Assembly (NCBI RefSeq): GCF_003573695.1
Contig: NC_039361.1
Span: 40,841,393-40,905,392, forward strand
Direction: 5' to 3'
Source of the DNA: Papaver somniferum
Lineage: Eukaryota; Streptophyta; Magnoliopsida; Ranunculales; Papaveraceae
DNA length: 64,000 nucleotides
A program made the position numbers and the translations under genes. The notes below the pieces were generated by a model, which was not told the origin of the DNA, made no database searches, and saw only the letters and a program-made list of their open reading frames with translations. Below are positions 26,646-38,254 of this stretch, in pieces (position 1 is the first letter of the stretch; every line of letters starts with the position of its first letter).

Positions 26646-26963
26646 CTTCTTCTTCTTCTTCTTCTTCAGAGGGAGATTAACCCCAAGAAAACACTTTCTA
26701 AAAACTGATGGTGCTGGTGGAGAAGAAGACTTGATAATAGGGAACTTAGGGCAAGAAGCAGGGACCATATCAGGCCAGAGAAAAGCACCCATTGCATATT
26801 CTCTCTTGTAAGCTAAATCACCCATGGCTGGTAAATCATATTCCATTAACAATCTGTCAAGCTTCCACTCAGGCATGTCTTCATAATCTTTCCTGTTGTA
26901 CCTTGGATAATGCAATGGCATCTGAAAATAGTTGCTTAAACCAACATCCTTCTTGTTCTCCAT
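26592..26963 (-). CDS. Small DUF7722-like protein with poly-lysine tail (123 aa)
   Basis: A single exon from ATG at 26963. The core FQMPLHYPRYNRKDYEDMPE, then WKLDRLLMEYDLP, GDLAYKREYAMGAFLWPD, matches a small plant-specific family of unknown function that I recall as DUF7722. The reading frame continues through a (CTT)n microsatellite that on this strand encodes about 18 consecutive lysines, then stops seven codons later. The lysine run is probably a by-product of repeat growth into the C-terminus. No signal peptide or membrane segment is seen. Confidence 0.65.
26616..26668. repeat. (CTT)n microsatellite in coding sequence
   Basis: About 18 uninterrupted CTT units inside the 3' end of the DUF7722-like frame, where they encode lysine. 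Confidence 0.95.
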
Positions 26964-27775
26964 CTCTCTTTTCTAAACATTCAAGAACTCACAGAGATAT
27001 TAAGCCAGGGACTGAAGTGGTTATGAAATGAGATCTTGCCTTGCTTTTATGGTGGTTTAGGTTGTAGTGGTAGGTTTTCAAGGAAATGGAAAGGTGGAAA
27101 CTCAATGGGCGGCATCTGGCTCTGGAAACTAGGGTTCTCTACGCATGTCACTTGTCACGCTGATACCATGGTTTACCTGCTCGTGCATTGCTGTCAGAAC
27201 TCAAAAACGAAAAGCAAACTGAAAATATGAAGATTATACTTTTGATGCACCACTCATGTATCACAAAACTTCTGCTGCTGGTATAAGACATCACATACTG
27301 TTAAACATTTCTCACTAACCCAGATAATGGAGGGCAGACAAAAAGTGAAACCATCAGAGTGGTTGCACTTTTACCCAAATTAAAATCTCACTGTCCTGTC
27401 TAGAACATTAAAACCTCCTCCTAATTCCGTTGGAAAGCAAATCTCTCTGGAGAGGAGGAAAAAAACAAAAACCAATTAGTCAATGGTTGGAGAGGGCCGG
27501 AGATTCCCTCTAATGCCTTTAGATAGATCATCATAATATAAGGTTACTGATAGCCCATGTAGGGCTATTAAGGTGGGCATCCAATTAATTGCTAATTGGC
27601 GGTATGTACTGCAATTTTGATCTCATATATGCAAAACCCTCCAAATCGCTTCCTCTAATGTGGGACTATACTATCAATGTTTTAGGATGTCTAACTTCAG
27701 CCAAGACGGTCATTCCTTATTCCTTAGCCTTGACTTACTACAAGTACAAGGTTCCAAGGGCTCTAAATCTGAAGA
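26964..27775. other. Intergenic, left flank of MULE-2
   Basis: Promoter side of the small minus-strand gene, then non-coding DNA up to the 9-bp duplication ATCTGAAGA at 27767-27775. No coding feature recognised. Confidence 0.5.
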
Positions 27776-27868
27776 GGGCAAAGAGGTAAAATGTCCCAAT
27801 TTCGATGGTCACCTTGTCAAAATGCCCCGGAGTTAAAAATAAAGTCAAAATGTCCCAATCCGTTATAT
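27776..27868 (+). repeat. MULE-2 left terminal inverted repeat
   Basis: About 93 bases, inverted match to the right end with a handful of mismatches, containing AATTTCGATGGTCACCTTG and repeated CAAAATG[T/C]CCC words. Confidence 0.93.
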
Positions 27869-27974
27869 TACTACTACAAGAGAGATATCTGGTCAAATCG
27901 GGGCATTTTGACTAGTCAACGCCCGAGTTGACTTCCGAAATTGCCCTTGCTAATTAGCAATGGTGAGTGATCAT

Positions 27975-28210
27975 ATTTCGGGACACGTGTTCGTATCCTA
28001 TGATATTCAGATCACGAAGAAAATTAACGGTGACAGATGAGGGGCTCGTACACGTGTCCTAACATCATTTGACCACGTGGATATTATATAATAATATAAT
28101 ACATCATTGATGACTGGGCATTTGATGCCACATGTCCCAATATATCACAGACAAGTGTCATTCTAGGACAAGTGTCATAGTAGTGCACGTGTGAACCCAT
28201 ACGTGTGTAC
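27975..28210. promoter_or_regulatory. CACGTG (G-box-like) cluster, left end of MULE-2
   Basis: GACACGTGTTC, TACACGTGTCC, CCACGTGG, GCCACATGTCC, two ACAAGTGTCAT, GCACGTGTG and TACGTGTG occur within 235 bases upstream of the transposase leader. ACACGTGT is palindromic, and CACGTG is the core bound by plant bZIP and bHLH factors. The right end has a matching cluster, so the sites could serve the promoters, the transposition machinery or both. Confidence 0.6.
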
Positions 28211-28215
28211 AAAGA

Positions 28216-29023
28216 TCTTATCTTCTCTTCATCGAGTTTCATCCACAGAAAACCTGAAAGAAAAAGTTATCCAGAGAGAGAGAGACGGATTGAGAGATGG
28301 AGTGAAAGAGGAAGAACTAAACCCTAAATATACAAGATCGAGAGAGATACAGATCGAAAAATAGACAGATTGAGAGAAATAAATCTCGAGAGAGACAAAT
28401 CGAGATAGTTTGCTGAGTTTTAATGGTGTGAAGAACTGAACAGAGAATATTACTGAAAAAGGTAAATCATCTAAATTCTTTATGGTTTTTTGGCTTATTT
28501 TGATCGTTATTTAGACTCAGTATATAGTTTCTCCTTCATTCGTTGTTCTGAATCTATGTAAAATTAGCGTTCACAAAATTGGGAATTTCATTTTCTGAAA
28601 TTAGGGTTTTTTTTTCTTCGTTAAACGGGTTTATAACTGATTAGGGTTATATTTTTCAATCGTTCTCAATCTATGTTTATAGAATTAGGGTTTATAAAAT
28701 TGGGAATGTAATATTCTGAGTTTAGGGTTTATACCAAAAATGGGGAAATTTCATTTTCTGATATTAGGGCTTGGGTATACCAAAATTCACAATTAGGGTT
28801 TAATAAAAAGTTATTAGCCTGTTAAAAAATCAGCACAATTGAACTTTAGTATCTTCATAACACACTGTGTCTTCAGTTCAGGTAAATGTATCAAAAATAA
28901 AGTCCCTAAAATCATTACTGGGAATCATGGTGTTGTGTATCTCTTTTAATCGTGATAATTTGAAGTTGCTGCTAGTTTGATCATGATTATTGATCTGTTT
29001 TTCTTTTTTTTCATTGTTTCAGA
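28216..29023 (+). other. Leader and leader intron of the MULE-2 transposase gene
   Basis: A GA-rich stretch (AGAGAGAGAGACGG and similar, 28270-28400) resembles a plant 5' UTR. A donor follows AAAAAG at 28461 (GTAAATC), and an acceptor TTGTTTCAG stands one base before the ATG at 29024. Confidence 0.5.
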
Positions 29024-32000
29024 ATGGGTAGTCATGATAGGGATTTCTGGATAACTGATATAGGTAATACATATAAGGACTTATATTGTTATGATTGTAA
29101 AGTTGGTACAAGTGGTGACAAGTTCATGGCTATGCTAAAGAAAAGATTGGTAGATGAACATGGTATGGATCCAACACTTGAATTTTTTTTATTTAATGAT
29201 GATAATGGGGATGCATGTGATAAGTGTGAATCAGAAAGAATGTTTCAATCATTTTGGAATAATGGAAAACCAAATAAAAGCAATTTTGTAAGACTGTAGA
29301 TTACTCATATTATTCCTACAATAGAGCATTGGGGTTTTGGTTGTGATACTGCTAGTGTTGGTAGTGTTAGTTGTATGACTGAGGTGATAAGTCAAGTGAA
29401 GAAGAAATTAGTGAGTAAAAGGGTTGAGGTTAGGAGGAGTCCAAGACTTAATAAACAGGATAACAACAATGTTAAGAAGTCTGATATGAGACCAACACGA
29501 ATTGATTTTGTGAATGAAGAGCAAGATATGGCCCAGCAACATATTCCAACACAAGCATCCGTTGCAGACAACCAAGAACAGGGATATGAAGATATTCCAA
29601 TACAAGCCTTTGTTGAAGATAACCAAGAACATGGGTATGAAAACCAAATGAATTTACCTAATGTGCATTCAGATGAGTGTCATCCTGATGATAGGTCTGA
29701 GGTTCTGTTTAAGGAACATGAAAGTGAAGATGAAAGTGAATATGAAAGTGAATATGAAAGTGAAGATGAAGAAACACAAGAAAGGTTCAATTATGAAGAT
29801 TGGGTTTCAATGTTTGCTAGAGGTATAGATGTTGGTAATGAGCCTGATGATTGTTATGAAGATTTCAATTTAGGTAGTTATTATGAACAACAGAATCCAC
29901 TAGTGAATGAAACTTCACATGATTTGGTTCCCATATATGATGTCATCCAAGAGGATGAAACTAAGTGGCAACAAGACTTTGGACAACATTTAAAGGAACA
30001 AGAAAGACTGGAAATGATAAAGGAAAACATTCCTGAAATTGAACATGGGGAAATAAGTTCTGGTATGGCTTTTGGATCCATAGAAGCTTATAGAGATCAT
30101 TAAGGGAATATTCAGTATTGAAACATAGGGATTTTAAAGTGAAGAAGGGAGATAGGACTAGACATTATGCATATTGTGTGAACAAGGTTTTCCAAGGATG
30201 TGAATGGAAAGTGAATGCAAGACTGTATCCAAAGCAAGGCACAATCACAGTAAGAGAGTGTGACATGAAACACACTTGTAAAAATCTCAATGCAAACCAC
30301 AACAGAAAATGCAATGCAAAATTTGTAGCTAAGTATCTGTTGAAGACTATGGATGTTGGATCACCAGTGGACAAGGCAGAACATATAGCCAAGAAGATTA
30401 TTAGTCCCAAGTTGAATACTGACATAGCTTATTGGGTTTCCAATGATGCAAGAGTATGTTTCTAATTGTTTTCTTGGTAATTTTTTTTTGTCTAACTTGT
30501 TGTATGTGTAAAATGCTAATATTTGGTTTGTGTGTGTACACAGAAATTGGTTTTAGCAGAGTTGAAGGGAACTTTTGAGAGCTCTTACACAAAAGCACCA
30601 CAACTGGTCACAGCTGCTACTTCATTGAACCCAAACAACATTGGTCATTTCAGTTGGTACAAAGAGGGTGAACTTAATAGATTTGAGTCTGTCATTTTAG
30701 CCTATGATGCACAGATAAAGGGTTTTTTTAATGGTTGTAGAAAGGTAATTGGATTAGATGGAGCTCATCTAAATGGTAAGTTAAAAGGTGTAATGCTCTG
30801 TGCAACTGGTATTGATGGTCAGAATGGGGTATTTCCGATTTTTGTGATGATTACCACAAGTGAAACTGAAGAAAACTGGTTCATGGTGTTGAAAGAATTG
30901 AGGAAAAAGATTCCAGATATGGCTGGACTTACTTTTATTTCTGACAGAATGAAGGGCATACTTGAATCAGTTAAAAGGTTATTTCCTTTGGCCAATCATA
31001 GATATTGCCTAAGGTAAATTTAATTTTGAATTTTTCTCTCCTTATTCACACATTTGTAATTCTATCTCTGTTAATGTTTGGCTTGTTTTTTTTTCAGGCA
31101 TCTATACTTGAATTTCATGACCAATGGATTCAGGAATCCAAGACTAACATTCCTTCTTTGGCAGGCTGCAAAAGCATACAAGTTTAAACATTGGGAGGTA
31201 ATGTTTGTATGATGTTTCATGATATTGAATGAATTTTCATGTTTGTTGTTAGAGGATTTAACTTAGATACCCAACATATTTTGTAGGAGGCCATGCAAGA
31301 AATGGCAGGGATAGATCCCCAGGCATACCAGTACCTGATTGATGCAGATCCAAAGTCTTGGGCAAGGTCATGGTTTCCTCATGATGTTACTTGTGAGCAC
31401 ATCTACTCCAACTTTTGTGAGAGTTTTAATAACATGACCCTTAAAATGAGAGACAAGCCTCTTACTCAGTTGGTGGATATGTACACACACTTGGTGATGG
31501 TGTTGCTTTCAACTAGAAGAAAGCTTGCTTCAACTTGGAAGTTGGGTGATCTTGTTCCTGCTGGAAAAGATCTCATTGAGGTGATGTCCAATCTTAGAGG
31601 TAACTTTGAAAGAAATCCATCTGAAGAGATGAAAGTGTATGAGGTGACCAACAAAGCTAGTGGCAAAGTTTTTGTGGTAAAAGTAGAACAACAAACTTGT
31701 AAATGTAGACAGTGGCAGTTGAGGCAGTTCCCTTGCATACATGTTGTGGTTGCCTTGTTTGAATTGAATCCTGATTGGTCCCAGTAAGTAAATGTATATC
31801 AATATGGTGGTTGGTTTGTATAAATTGAACACTGATTACACCTAAATATGGTTGTGCAGGTACTGCAGTAAATACTACACTGTGGACTACTATAGGACCT
31901 CCTACTCATGGTCAATAACCCCGTTGGAGACATTGATGAGTATGAAAATAAGGTTTGTCCAGATATCACATGCTTTAACTTTTTCCATTGTTTGGAGAAT

Positions 32001-32405
32001 ATTTTTATTGAATAGGGGAATTATATTATCTACTTTTGTACTTTTACTTTACTGTATTATTATTATTTTCATTATTCTCTAGATCTGTGCATTTAAAGTA
32101 TACTAACCCTAACTTTATTTTGTTTGCAGACTGATATCAACATTATACATCCACACAGATTGAGAGATAAGGGAAGACCTTGTGTCAAAAGAAAGAAGTT
32201 TTGGGCTGAGAAGAACAAGCAGCGCAAAAGAGTAATCAAGTGTAGTGTTTGTAAAGGTATTGATCATAACATCCTTACCTGTCAAGGTCCTCCAGTTGGG
32301 TCTAACCCAAGAAGAAAGGAGTTAGAATGGAGTGTTCTGTTAATGGGGATGAGTTTTGTATTACTGCTGCACCAACAAAGAAGATGAGGAAGGCTTTGTC
32401 TGCAC

Positions 32406-35400
32406 CAAGGTAGTCAATTTCGGCCATCTCGGCCGAAATTCCGCCGAAATTTCCCTTTTCGGCTCGTGACATAGCGGAATACGAAATTCCGGTGATACGA
32501 AAAGTGACTGAAAAAATCGGTTATATCGGCCGAAATTCCACCGATTTTACCCCCGAGATAGGGTGTTTTACTAATTTAACCTAACTAATCCTAATATCTA
32601 TTCCATCGATTCACTCTTCTCCACTTCGTTTCTTCTCCACTTCGTTTCTTCTTCAGTCTCCGACTCTCTCTCACATAATCGAAGCAAGGTATGTTAATCG
32701 AAGCAAGATTAGGGTTTGTGGTGTTAATCGAAGCTAGATTTATATATTTTGACTTTTGAGAACTTTTCTATCATATTGTGAGTCCTTTTGATGTTAATCT
32801 GAGATTAGGGTTTTGAATTTCAATTGAAGCTTTCTTTGTTTAATTACTGAATTTGTTTTTCATGGGTTCTTTTTGATTTGTCATGGGTTCTTGTTGATTT
32901 GCTGGTGAGGTCATTAAATATTGAGTTCACTTCATAGTTGTGACAGTGTTTGATGCATGTTAGGGTTCTTGTTGATTTGCTTTAGTAATGAAGAATTGGG
33001 TGTTCGGTTTCCTCAGGTAGCAGTATTAACTGCTGGTTAAGCTCAAGAAGTATTTAATTTTGCTTTGGGTGGCTCAAGTAATAGTCTTCTTTCAGCTGGA
33101 TGCAAATCTGAGGTAGGCATCCATTCTATGCTTCTCTCAGTTAGGAATGTGGTTGAGGTGATGTTTGTGTCATTATCTGATATCAATTTATAGACTATAC
33201 ATCGATGTTCATAAGTAGAGTTTTATTAGGCAGTGGTAATAATTTTGTGCTAATAATTGGTTGTATTAGCCAGTGGTGTACCAAGTTCAGTTGGCTCCCA
33301 ATTGTAAGAAAGTTCAGTTGGGTAATAGAGTTTGCTTATTGTTCTCATAATTTCAATTTGACATGAATTTCAGGTTGTGATTATGGATTCTTCTAATGCA
33401 TCCAATTCTAACAAATCAAACACTACATGTGGGTCAATACTCCCTCAATCTTCTAGTCTGACTCAAACAAGAGATCCAGCATGGAAATGGGCTACGTGCA
33501 AAGATCCTGCATTTCCGAAGAAACTAAGTTGTACGCTTTGTAACAAAGAAATGCGTGGTGGTGGAATTACTAGGCTTAAGCAGCATATCACACAAGTCAA
33601 AGGGAATGTTTCATCATGTATGAAAGCAACAGTTGAAACTATAAATGAAATTAGACAAAATGACAGTATAAAGAAGTTAAAGAAAGCTCACAGGGATAAC
33701 GTTGATGCTATGTATCGTCGCACACAATCTGATGAGAAGTCTGATGCTGATACTGATGATGAGGACCATGAGTTACAAGAAGTTGAAAAGGATTTTAATG
33801 TGGGCAGTAGTAATCAAGTAGTTGTTCAGAGTCAGAGTAAAAGAAAATTCAAGAGCCAAAGTAGTTCTAGGGGTCCAATGGATTTACTCATGCAGACAGA
33901 CCACCAGAAAACTCAGCAAGCCACTCTTGACAGAAACAGTTCAGCGAAAGAGAAGTTAAAGAAAGATGCATGGAAAAGCATTTCAGCTTGGATGACTGAG
34001 AACTCTATATCTTTTAATACTGTTCGATGTCCAAGTTTCCAACAAATGATCTATGCAATTGGTGAATATGGTAAAGCTATGCCTGCGCCATCTTACCATC
34101 AGATTCGCACAAATCTTTTCAAGGACCAGTTAGCAGAAACAAAGAAGTTTGTTGATACATTTAGGATACATTGGAAGAGGTATGGATGTTCTATTATGTC
34201 CGATGGTTGGACAGATGGGAAAAAACGACATCTTATTAACTTTTTGGTGAATTGTCCGAAAGGGTCAGTTTTCTTGAAGTCTGTAGATGCGTCAAACAGA
34301 ACCAATGATGCTGATTTCATACGTGAGCTTGTAAAGGAGGTAATTGAAGATGTCGGGAAAGAAAATGTGGTTCAATTCATTACTGACAATGGTTCAAATT
34401 TTAAAAAGGCTGGGAAAGATTTAATGCTTGAATACCCGAATCTATTTTGGACTCCTTGTGGTGCTCATTGTGTCCAGTTGATGCTAGAAGAACTTGGTGA
34501 CAAGCTTATGCGAATCAAGACAGCCGTCATTCTAGGTAAAAGACTTGTTACTTACATTTATGCTCATTTTCAAGTATTGTGCTTGATGAGGGAGTTGACA
34601 CGTGCAGACTTACATAGGTCTACAAAGACTAGATTTGCAACTCAGTATTACACACTAAAAAGTCTTCAAAAGTATAAAACTCCTTTACAAATGGTGTTTG
34701 TGAATGATAGGTGGGCAAAAACTAGATTTTCAAAAGAAACTCTTGGAATTAATGCACTTAAAATTGTTACAAGTAGCACATTTTGGGAAGATGTTGATTA
34801 TGCTTGTAGTGTGTTGAAGCCTTTAGTTAAGGTTGTAAGGTTGGTGGACATCGAGCGCAAACCTACAATGCCTTCTTTTTATGATGCAATGAGGATAGCA
34901 AGGAATCAACTAGAGGAGAAATTCAGTGAAGATGATGATACGTGGGGTGTAATTAAGGCTTTCTTTGAGAAAAGATGGAAGAATAAATTTAATCATGCTC
35001 TACATTGTGCGGCATACTATTTGAATCCTTCCATATTCTACACTATTGAAGCTTATGAAATGGATAGTGATCCAAAGTACATAGAAATCAAAAGAGGACT
35101 TCATACAGCAATGCAAAGGCTTATACCCAATGAAGATGAACTTGATGCTGCTACGGGTGAATTGAGAAAGTATGCTGATGTTGTTGGGATCTTGGGAACT
35201 CCGTCTTGCAAAAGAAGAAGAAATAAGGATCAACCTCGTAAGCTTGTTTGTTCTTTAAGTTTAAAGTTTGACTACATTTGTGTTAGATTTTATAACTACT
35301 TTGTTTATATTTATAACAGATGAATGGTGGATTACATTTGGAGGAATCGATGCGCCAAACCTACAAAAATTTGCAATCAGAGTATTGAGTCTTACTTGTT

Positions 35401-36568
35401 CTGCTTCCCCATGTGAGCGAAACTGGAGCACATTTCAAAATGTAAGTATTCTAATCTTTTACACTGATTAGTAATATTCTGAATATGCACGAACCATGCA
35501 ATTCCAGTACCTATATTTTGAATTAATTGATTGTGGAGTGTTGTATTACTGTTAAGACTTGACCATAACTCATTTCCCTTAAGTGCTCTGTATAGTAGGT
35601 CGATTGAACTAGGAACATAACATGCCTGTATACCCCTATGTTCTTATGACAACAAGCAACAAAAAAATTAGCATGTGCTTACTATTAAGTATTTTAGTTG
35701 AATTACTTACTTATCTTATGTATTTCAGTTGCACTCGCAAAAACGAAATCGCATAACGCAACAGAAATTGAATGATAGTGTTTTTATCCAGTATAATAAG
35801 AAATTGCAGCGTCGTTACCTAGAAATCCAACAATATAACGATAATGATAAAGTTAATGATCCTATTTTTCTGGAGGAGCATGATGAAAATGATGAATGGT
35901 TGGAGTTACGAAATTTGAATGACTTGGAGGTTCATGGTGATCATGTAACTTTTGATGATTTGCAAGTGATAGTTAGTGAAGAACGTGGGACTGTTGGTAG
36001 TAAAGGTGCCAGTAGTTCTCGAAGTAAGTCTACGTATCCAACTAACTCGGAGTATGATGGATATGATACTGATGACTTGATGTTGGACACTCAAAATGGG
36101 CTACTCGATGGTGTCGGGAATGATGGAGTTACTTTAGATGATGATATTTATGATGAATCAAATTATATTGATTAGAATTGTAATATCCTTGTTGTTCCTT
36201 TACTTTGTACACATTTTGTAACGTTTACTTAGTGCGTGAGACTGCTTTTCTTGGTTGTGCAATCATGATACATTCTTGATAACCTCTGGAACTGGATGTG
36301 GATGTGAAATGCTTCCAATTTTATTTGTGAATGGAATTAATTGTTACTAATAGTCTTTCAGAACTCTGGCCTCAGCACAATTTCTCATCAATCCATATGA
36401 GAGTTAGTGTTTACGCCTGGTAATTGAACCTGTCAACAAACACTTCTTATTATAAAAGTTGGGACCGAAATTACACCGAAATTTGAAAACGGAATCTCCC
36501 CGAGACAACGTTGTACCAGTGTCTCGCTCGGGACCGAGATAAACCGGAATCCGAAATTAACTACCTTG
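32406..36568 (+). mobile_element. hAT transposon nested in MULE-2 (4163 bp)
   Basis: Short inverted ends CAAGGTAGT[C/T]AATTTCGG lie at both sides, with a perfect 8-bp duplication GTCTGCAC (32398-32405 and 36569-36576), the hAT hallmark. The subterminal regions repeat CCGAAATT and GGCCGAAAT words in both orientations. Such repeats are known transposase-binding sites in hAT elements such as Ac. It encodes one BED/DUF659/hAT-C transposase with no visible break. The insertion split the Ala/Thr/Lys-rich tail of the MULE-2 transposase. Confidence 0.93.
33383..36175 (+). CDS. hAT transposase, intact (807 aa)
   Basis: Three exons (33383-35237, 35320-35441, 35729-36175) with consensus splice sites join to 808 codons. 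A BED-type zinc finger comes first (CTLCNKEMRGGGITRLKQHI, about residues 50-85), then a basic linker. The RNase H-like DUF659 catalytic region follows (MSDGWTDGKKRHLINF with the first Asp; FITDNGSNFKKAG with the second; WTPCGAHCVQLMLEEL). The C-terminal hAT dimerisation motif is split by an intron (WWITFGG, then SASPCERNWSTF with the expected Glu). The acidic tail is normal for this group. ATG 33383 is chosen because an acceptor lies just upstream at 33373. No stop or frameshift is seen, so this copy may still be active. Confidence 0.9.
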
Positions 36569-37213
36569 GTCTGCACCAACTACTGCAACAACATCTGCAT
36601 CAAAGAAAACAACAACTTGTGCATCAAAGAAATCAGTTGATGTACCACCACCATTGTCAAAGGGAAAAGCAGCTGCTACTACACCATCTACTTCTTCAGC
36701 TGGTTCCCAGAAAAAGGATAAGACAACTGCACCATCCTCCTCCACTGCACCCAAAAGGAAGGTACCACATCCATCTACTTCTGCTAAACCTTCATCTGCC
36801 TGTTTTAACCAAACTTATCATGGTACTGTTAATATCTCTAGCCAAACAATCAACATTTCTGAACCACCATCAAAAAGGGTTAGAAAGCCTAACTCTAAAT
36901 ATCAGTAATATCAGAAATGTTGGGTTCCTGTTTTCCCTAATTTCTTTTGGCATTTATAGACTTATGAAGTTTGTAATTGCAGACATAATAGTAGTCACTT
37001 TATGTTTTAAGTGTGTTGACAATATGCCCTTTTATTTATGAATCTATGAATCTATGGTAGTATGGAGACAGTGATGCTTTAATTTATTTCTTAATCTAGA
37101 TCATTTCATTTAAAATACTTCCAATCTGTTACATTAATTTTGTTGAAATCTGTTACATTAACTTTGTTGACATGCTCATAACCTCAGACTAACTAACATT
37201 ATGACATTATGTT

Positions 37214-37820
37214 CTAAATTTGCACTTTATCTTTAAACTGTGCACAAATTTGATCTTCATAATTATCAAATTGCTTCTGTTTTCCCACATAGATTGCATC
37301 AGAAACCCATTGGAAATCTTCACACTTCTTGCATTTTAGGTACCCAATACCATAATTCCATGATGTTTGAGCTATGTTTAACATCCTCACCTTAGTTGAA
37401 TGGCATTTGGGGTTGTTACAAGGAGTCTGTGACCAAGGACAATCAGCAAATCTGTGATCACCAGCACAAGCTTCACACCCTCCCTTGTACTGAGGTGCCA
37501 TAGATTTAATTGCATCAGTAGCTTCAACAAACCATTCAAAATACGAACACATAGGATTAGAACAAAAAAAAAATTTCTTCCCTGAATTAACACCATCTTT
37601 AACCTTTAGAAGCTTTCGAATTCCATTACAAGGAACTAGTTTACACCGGGAGTAAATCCAAGGACAATCCATGGATTCATGATATTTTTCGCTACACATT
37701 TCACATTCCTGCATTTTGATTAACTATAGTTAAAACCATTACTATACTACAAATCCTTATATATTCTTTTTTTTAACAAAAAATTGAACTTACCATTTTA
37801 ATGCTGGAGCTAGCCGCCAT
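37214..37820 (-). CDS. GRF zinc-finger accessory protein of MULE-2 (173 aa)
   Basis: Exon 1 (37820-37794) encodes MAASSSIKM and ends at a GTAAGT donor; exon 2 (37708-37214) joins in phase. The protein has CCHC-like knuckles (CEMCSEKYHESMDCPW and CEACAGDHRFADCPW) each followed by a GRF-type zinc-finger segment (CSNPMCSYFEWF and CKKCEDFQWV). GRF fingers bind single-stranded DNA in host repair proteins; here the gene lies inside MULE-2, antisense and 3' to the transposase, so it is probably an element gene, as MuDR carries mudrB. The frame is intact while the transposase is broken. Its role is not known to me. Confidence 0.7.
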
Positions 37821-37939
37821 TAGGGTTGATGAAAAAACATGGTGAGAAATGTTGTTGATGGTCACTATATGTATAGTTGACTATGCCTCAAAAAACGACC
37901 GTTATAACAACGGTCGGGATCTCTCACCGTCCGTTCAAG

Positions 37940-38125
37940 AATCCCGGCCACGTGTAAGCAATCTAACCGTTTAGGATACTGTGGAAATTTTCGATTTTTT
38001 TAAGTGCAAAGTAGACAAATTGCATTACACGTGCGTGTCACGTATGCGGCAAATACGTTGAATCTAGACATGAAGGATATATAAGTCATTTTCCCACACG
38101 TGCGGGTACACATGTGTGCATTATT
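37940..38125. promoter_or_regulatory. CACGTG (G-box-like) cluster, right end of MULE-2
   Basis: GCCACGTGTAAG, TTACACGTGCGTGTCACG, CCACACGTGCGGG and ACACATGTGTGC lie upstream of the antisense GRF zinc-finger gene, mirroring the cluster at the left end. Confidence 0.6.
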
Positions 38126-38152
38126 GACTCTTTAACTCTGCCTGACGGGAAA

Positions 38153-38245
38153 TATAACGGATTGGGGCATTTTGACTTTATTTTTAACGTCCGGGGCATT
38201 TTGACAAGGTGACCATCGAAATTGGGGCATTTTGCCTCTTTGCCC
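38153..38245 (-). repeat. MULE-2 right terminal inverted repeat
   Basis: Inverse of 27776-27868. It is followed by the second copy of the 9-bp duplication, ATCTGAAGA. Confidence 0.93.
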
Positions 38246-38254
38246 ATCTGAAGA

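Larger units (their letters stand above)
29024..36908 (+). pseudogene. MULE-2 transposase (MuDR type), broken and split by hAT
   Basis: From ATG 29024 the frame runs through an acidic N-terminal region (repeated ESE/DESEYESEYESEDE near 29720-29770). The MULE DNA-binding domain follows (HRDFKVKKGDRTRHYAYC, CEWKVNARLY), then the catalytic domain: VIGLDGAHLNGKLKGVML (Asp), FISDRMKGILESVKRLFP (Asp), and a SWIM zinc finger (CKCRQWQLRQFPCIHVV). A basic tail has a zinc knuckle (CSVCKGIDHNILTC) and a Ser/Thr/Lys-rich end (36577-36908). Exons after the first part: 30544-31013, 31098-31197, 31287-31783, 31860 onward, then from about 32130. Damage: in-frame TAG at 29297-29299, a one-base frameshift near 30100, and the hAT insertion in the last exon. 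It cannot make full-length transposase. Confidence 0.9.
27776..38245 (+). mobile_element. MULE-2, 10.5-kb Mutator-like element with nested hAT
   Basis: Inverted repeats of about 93 bases (start GGGCAAAGAGG) lie at both ends, flanked by a perfect 9-bp duplication ATCTGAAGA (27767-27775 and 38246-38254). Without the hAT insertion and one copy of its 8-bp duplication it is about 6.3 kb. It encodes a MuDR-type transposase (plus strand, broken) and a GRF zinc-finger protein (minus strand). This is a two-gene, tail-to-tail layout like other two-gene MULEs such as MuDR. G-box-like CACGTG clusters lie just inside both ends. Confidence 0.93.
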
